From assembly GCA_904394195.1 (NCBI GenBank), contig CAJFNH010000052.1:1-8051 (forward strand): DNA of 8,051 nucleotides, given 5' to 3'. The notes under the pieces were generated by a model that saw only the letters and a program-made list of their open reading frames with translations, was not told where the DNA came from and did not search any database. Within the stretch, counting starts at the first letter, position 1, and each line of letters starts with the position of its first letter. This document shows, piece by piece, positions 6,221 through 8,051 of this stretch. The stretch comes from Candidatus Gallimonas caecicola. GTDB lineage: Bacteria; Bacillota; Clostridia; Christensenellales; Borkfalkiaceae. Both the position numbers and the translations under genes were made by a program.

Positions 6221-8031
6221 AATTCCTCGAAAAATTTGCGGATGCGCGCCGCAAGCGCAGGGCCGATGCCCTCCACCTGCGCAAGTTCTTCCTCGCTTGC
6301 GCGCATGATCTTGTCAATATCGCCGAATGCGCGCATGAGCGCCGTCCGCTTGCTCTTGCCCACCCCCTCGATCCCATCGAGCACGGAGGCAAGGTTGCGC
6401 TTGGAATGCAGGCTGCGAAAATAGGTGATGGCAAAGCGGTGCGCCTCGTCGCGGATGCGCTGCAGCGTCTTTAAGGCATAGTCGCGGCGGTCGATGCGCA
6501 CGGGTACGTCCTGCCAGAGGACGTACACCTCTTCCTCCCGCTTGGCAAGGGAGATCAGGTCGATGTCCGCAATGCCCATTTCATCGAAGATACCCTTGAC
6601 CGCGGAGAGCTGCCCCTTGCCGCCGTCGATGACGATGAGCTGCGGGCGGGGAAAGCGCTCCTCTTCCGCCGTGCCCAATTTGGAAAGACGGCGGCGGAGC
6701 ACTTCGCGCAGCGAGGCGAAGTCATCCGCCCCTTCCACCGTCTTGATGCGGAAGCGGCGGTACTGTACCTTGTCCGCCTCGCCGTCCGTGAACACCACCA
6801 TGCTGCCCACCTTATCCACGCCGGAGATATTGGAAATATCGTAACATTCCATGCGCTTGGGGTAGCGGGCGAGCGAGAGCAGCGTTTTCAGCCGCTCACA
6901 AGCGCCCGTCGTCATGTCGCTGCGGTGCTCGATGGCGGAAACGGATTTTTCCAGATATTCCCCGGCGTTGCCGTTCGCCATGTCCAGAAGCTCGCGGCGG
7001 ACGCCGAATTTCGGGCGGACGATGGCAAGCCTGTGGCCTGACTTCTGCTGCGCATAGTCCAGAAAGAGCGCCTCGTCAAAGGGCTCGTCCGCAACCAGTT
7101 CGTGCGGGAGCTCGTGCGCGGCATAGTACTGCGTAAGAAAGGACAAAAAGTCCTCGCCGCGCTCCCCTGCGCCCGCTTCCAGAGAAAAGTTGCGGCTGCC
7201 CTGCATGATGCCGCCCCGCGTGACGAGCACGCTTGCCGCCGCATACAGTCCGTTGGAAGCAAACGCCCACACGTCGGCATCCACATCGCGCGGCATTGCC
7301 GTGATGCGCCGCTCGCCCAGGCGGGAGAGCATTTCGATCTTTTGCCGATATTCGAGCGCGAGCTCGAACTCCTCGTTCCCGGCAAACGCCGTCATCTTTT
7401 GGGTGAGGATGCGCGCCGCTTCCTCGTAGTCGCCCGCAAGAAAGGCGAGCGTCTTTTCCACCGCCGCGGCGTATTCCTCTTTGCCGATGAGATGGGAGCA
7501 GGGTGCGCCGCACCGCCCCAGATGATATTCCAGACAGGGCTTTGCGGGCTTTTCTTTGATGCTCACCGTGCAGGTGCGGATGTGATACACCTTTGCGGCG
7601 ACATCCACGATCTCCTTGGCGGCAACGCCCCCCATAAAGGGGCCGAAGTATTTTCCGTCCCCCCGCCTGACGCGGCGCGTGATGCCGATGTGGGGAAACT
7701 CCTCCTTCGTCCATACCTTGATATAGGGATAGGTCTTGTCGTCCTTGAGAAGGATATTGTACTTGGGCTTGTACTTCTTGATATAGGTGTTTTCCAGCGC
7801 GAGCGCGTCCACCTCGCTGGGCGTGACGACATAGGCAAAATCGGCGATGCAGTCCACCATCGCCTGTACCTTCGGAGATTTTTGCGAGGAATGGAAGTAC
7901 TGCCGCACGCGGTTCTTGAGCACGCGCGCCTTGCCGACGTAAATGACGGTGCCGTCGGCGTCCATCATGATATAGACGCCCGGACTGTCGGGCAGCAATT
8001 TGAGTTTTTCGCGGATGACGCTCTCGCCCAT
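6217..8031 (-). CDS. uvrC: UvrABC system protein C (excision nuclease subunit)
   Basis: 604 residues from the ATG at 8031. UvrC cuts damaged DNA on both sides of a lesion after UvrA and UvrB load. Numbered from that ATG: N-terminal GIY-YIG nuclease (3' incision) with GVYIM 18-22, Y31, K34, R41, E80 and N92, all expected catalytic positions; cysteines 154, 166, 174 and 178 with the spacing of the iron-sulfur cluster reported in E. coli UvrC; a UVR (UvrB-binding) helix pair at about 202-237; an RNase H-like nuclease (5' incision) with D398 (CYDIS), D436/D437, D469 (VIDGGKGQL) and H531 (DEAHRFA); and two helix-hairpin-helix units at about 545-602. No residue appears missing. Start choice: ATG 8031 gives MGESVIREKLKLLPDSPGVY, the usual distance to the GIY motif; a GTG at 8046 in the same frame would add five residues, and the frame stays open to the edge. 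No clear ribosome binding site precedes 8031. The stop overlaps the HAD start (ATGA). Confidence 0.97.
   Translation of the reverse strand: MGESVIREKLKLLPDSPGVYIMMDADGTVIYVGKARVLKNRVRQYFHSSQKSPKVQAMVDCIADFAYVVTPSEVDALALENTYIKKYKPKYNILLKDDKTYPYIKVWTKEEFPHIGITRRVRRGDGKYFGPFMGGVAAKEIVDVAAKVYHIRTCTVSIKEKPAKPCLEYHLGRCGAPCSHLIGKEEYAAAVEKTLAFLAGDYEEAARILTQKMTAFAGNEEFELALEYRQKIEMLSRLGERRITAMPRDVDADVWAFASNGLYAAASVLVTRGGIMQGSRNFSLEAGAGERGEDFLSFLTQYYAAHELPHELVADEPFDEALFLDYAQQKSGHRLAIVRPKFGVRRELLDMANGNAGEYLEKSVSAIEHRSDMTTGACERLKTLLSLARYPKRMECYDISNISGVDKVGSMVVFTDGEADKVQYRRFRIKTVEGADDFASLREVLRRRLSKLGTAEEERFPRPQLIVIDGGKGQLSAVKGIFDEMGIADIDLISLAKREEEVYVLWQDVPVRIDRRDYALKTLQRIRDEAHRFAITYFRSLHSKRNLASVLDGIEGVGKSKRTALMRAFGDIDKIMRASEEELAQVEGIGPALAARIRKFFEEL
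6225..6228 (-). promoter_or_regulatory. Ribosome binding site of the HAD gene
   Basis: GAGG reads on the minus strand four bases before the ATG at 6220, within the last codons of uvrC. The spacing is short but usable, and it supports the start that overlaps the uvrC stop. Confidence 0.55.
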
Positions 8032-8037
8032 ATGTTC

Positions 8038-8043
8038 ATTATA
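8038..8043 (-). promoter_or_regulatory. Candidate -10 box (TATAAT) just upstream of uvrC
   Basis: A perfect TATAAT reads on the minus strand, six bases before the A of the uvrC ATG at 8031. If used, transcription would begin at or next to that ATG and give a leaderless uvrC message, which would fit the lack of a ribosome binding site. The -35 region lies outside the window. The alternative is that the same bases are the tandem stop codons TAA TGA (8041-8036) of an upstream gene ending in K-R-V. Confidence 0.3.
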
Positions 8044-8051
8044 CACGCTTT

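Overview
The window is a single co-oriented gene block on the minus strand, transcribed from high to low coordinates: uvrC, then a Cof-type HAD phosphatase, hprK, a long-form U32 protein (RlhA/TrhP family) and mutS2. mutS2 runs off the left edge and probably lacks only about ten C-terminal codons. All five products are recognisable. No mobile element, CRISPR array, tRNA or rRNA is visible, and there is no intergenic gap: every base between 1 and about 8031 is coding.

The organism is most likely a GC-rich member of the Firmicutes, probably Clostridia. HprK and MutS2 are typical of that phylum, the genes have good AGGAG-type ribosome binding sites, uvrC next to hprK is a known clostridial arrangement, and the Smr domain of MutS2 has a variant I associate with clostridial sequences. 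Base composition is high (about two thirds G+C in the line I counted), with strong G/C preference at third codon positions. This leaves long open frames on the opposite strand that are shadows.

Right part (6217-8031): UvrC, the nucleotide excision repair nuclease subunit, with all catalytic residues and a four-cysteine cluster. Its start lies very near the window edge, beside a sequence that could be a -10 box or the tandem stop codons of an upstream gene. Centre (4479-6220): a HAD phosphatase coupled to HPr kinase/phosphorylase, the sensor of carbon catabolite control. Left part (1-4479): a 716-residue U32 RNA-hydroxylase-like protein with two cysteine clusters, coupled to MutS2, the Smr/ATPase protein known in Bacillus to act on collided ribosomes.

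The four junctions are all stop/start overlaps (ATGA three times, TAATG once), so the block should be translated as a coupled unit. Two structures lie inside coding sequence: an 11-bp perfect hairpin followed by a T-run about 90 nt into the U32 gene, oriented like an intrinsic terminator for the operon, and two adjacent perfect hairpins 41-83 nt into mutS2. I see no wholly new system; the most interesting points are these embedded structures and the pairing of a probable rRNA/tRNA-modifying enzyme with a ribosome-rescue factor.
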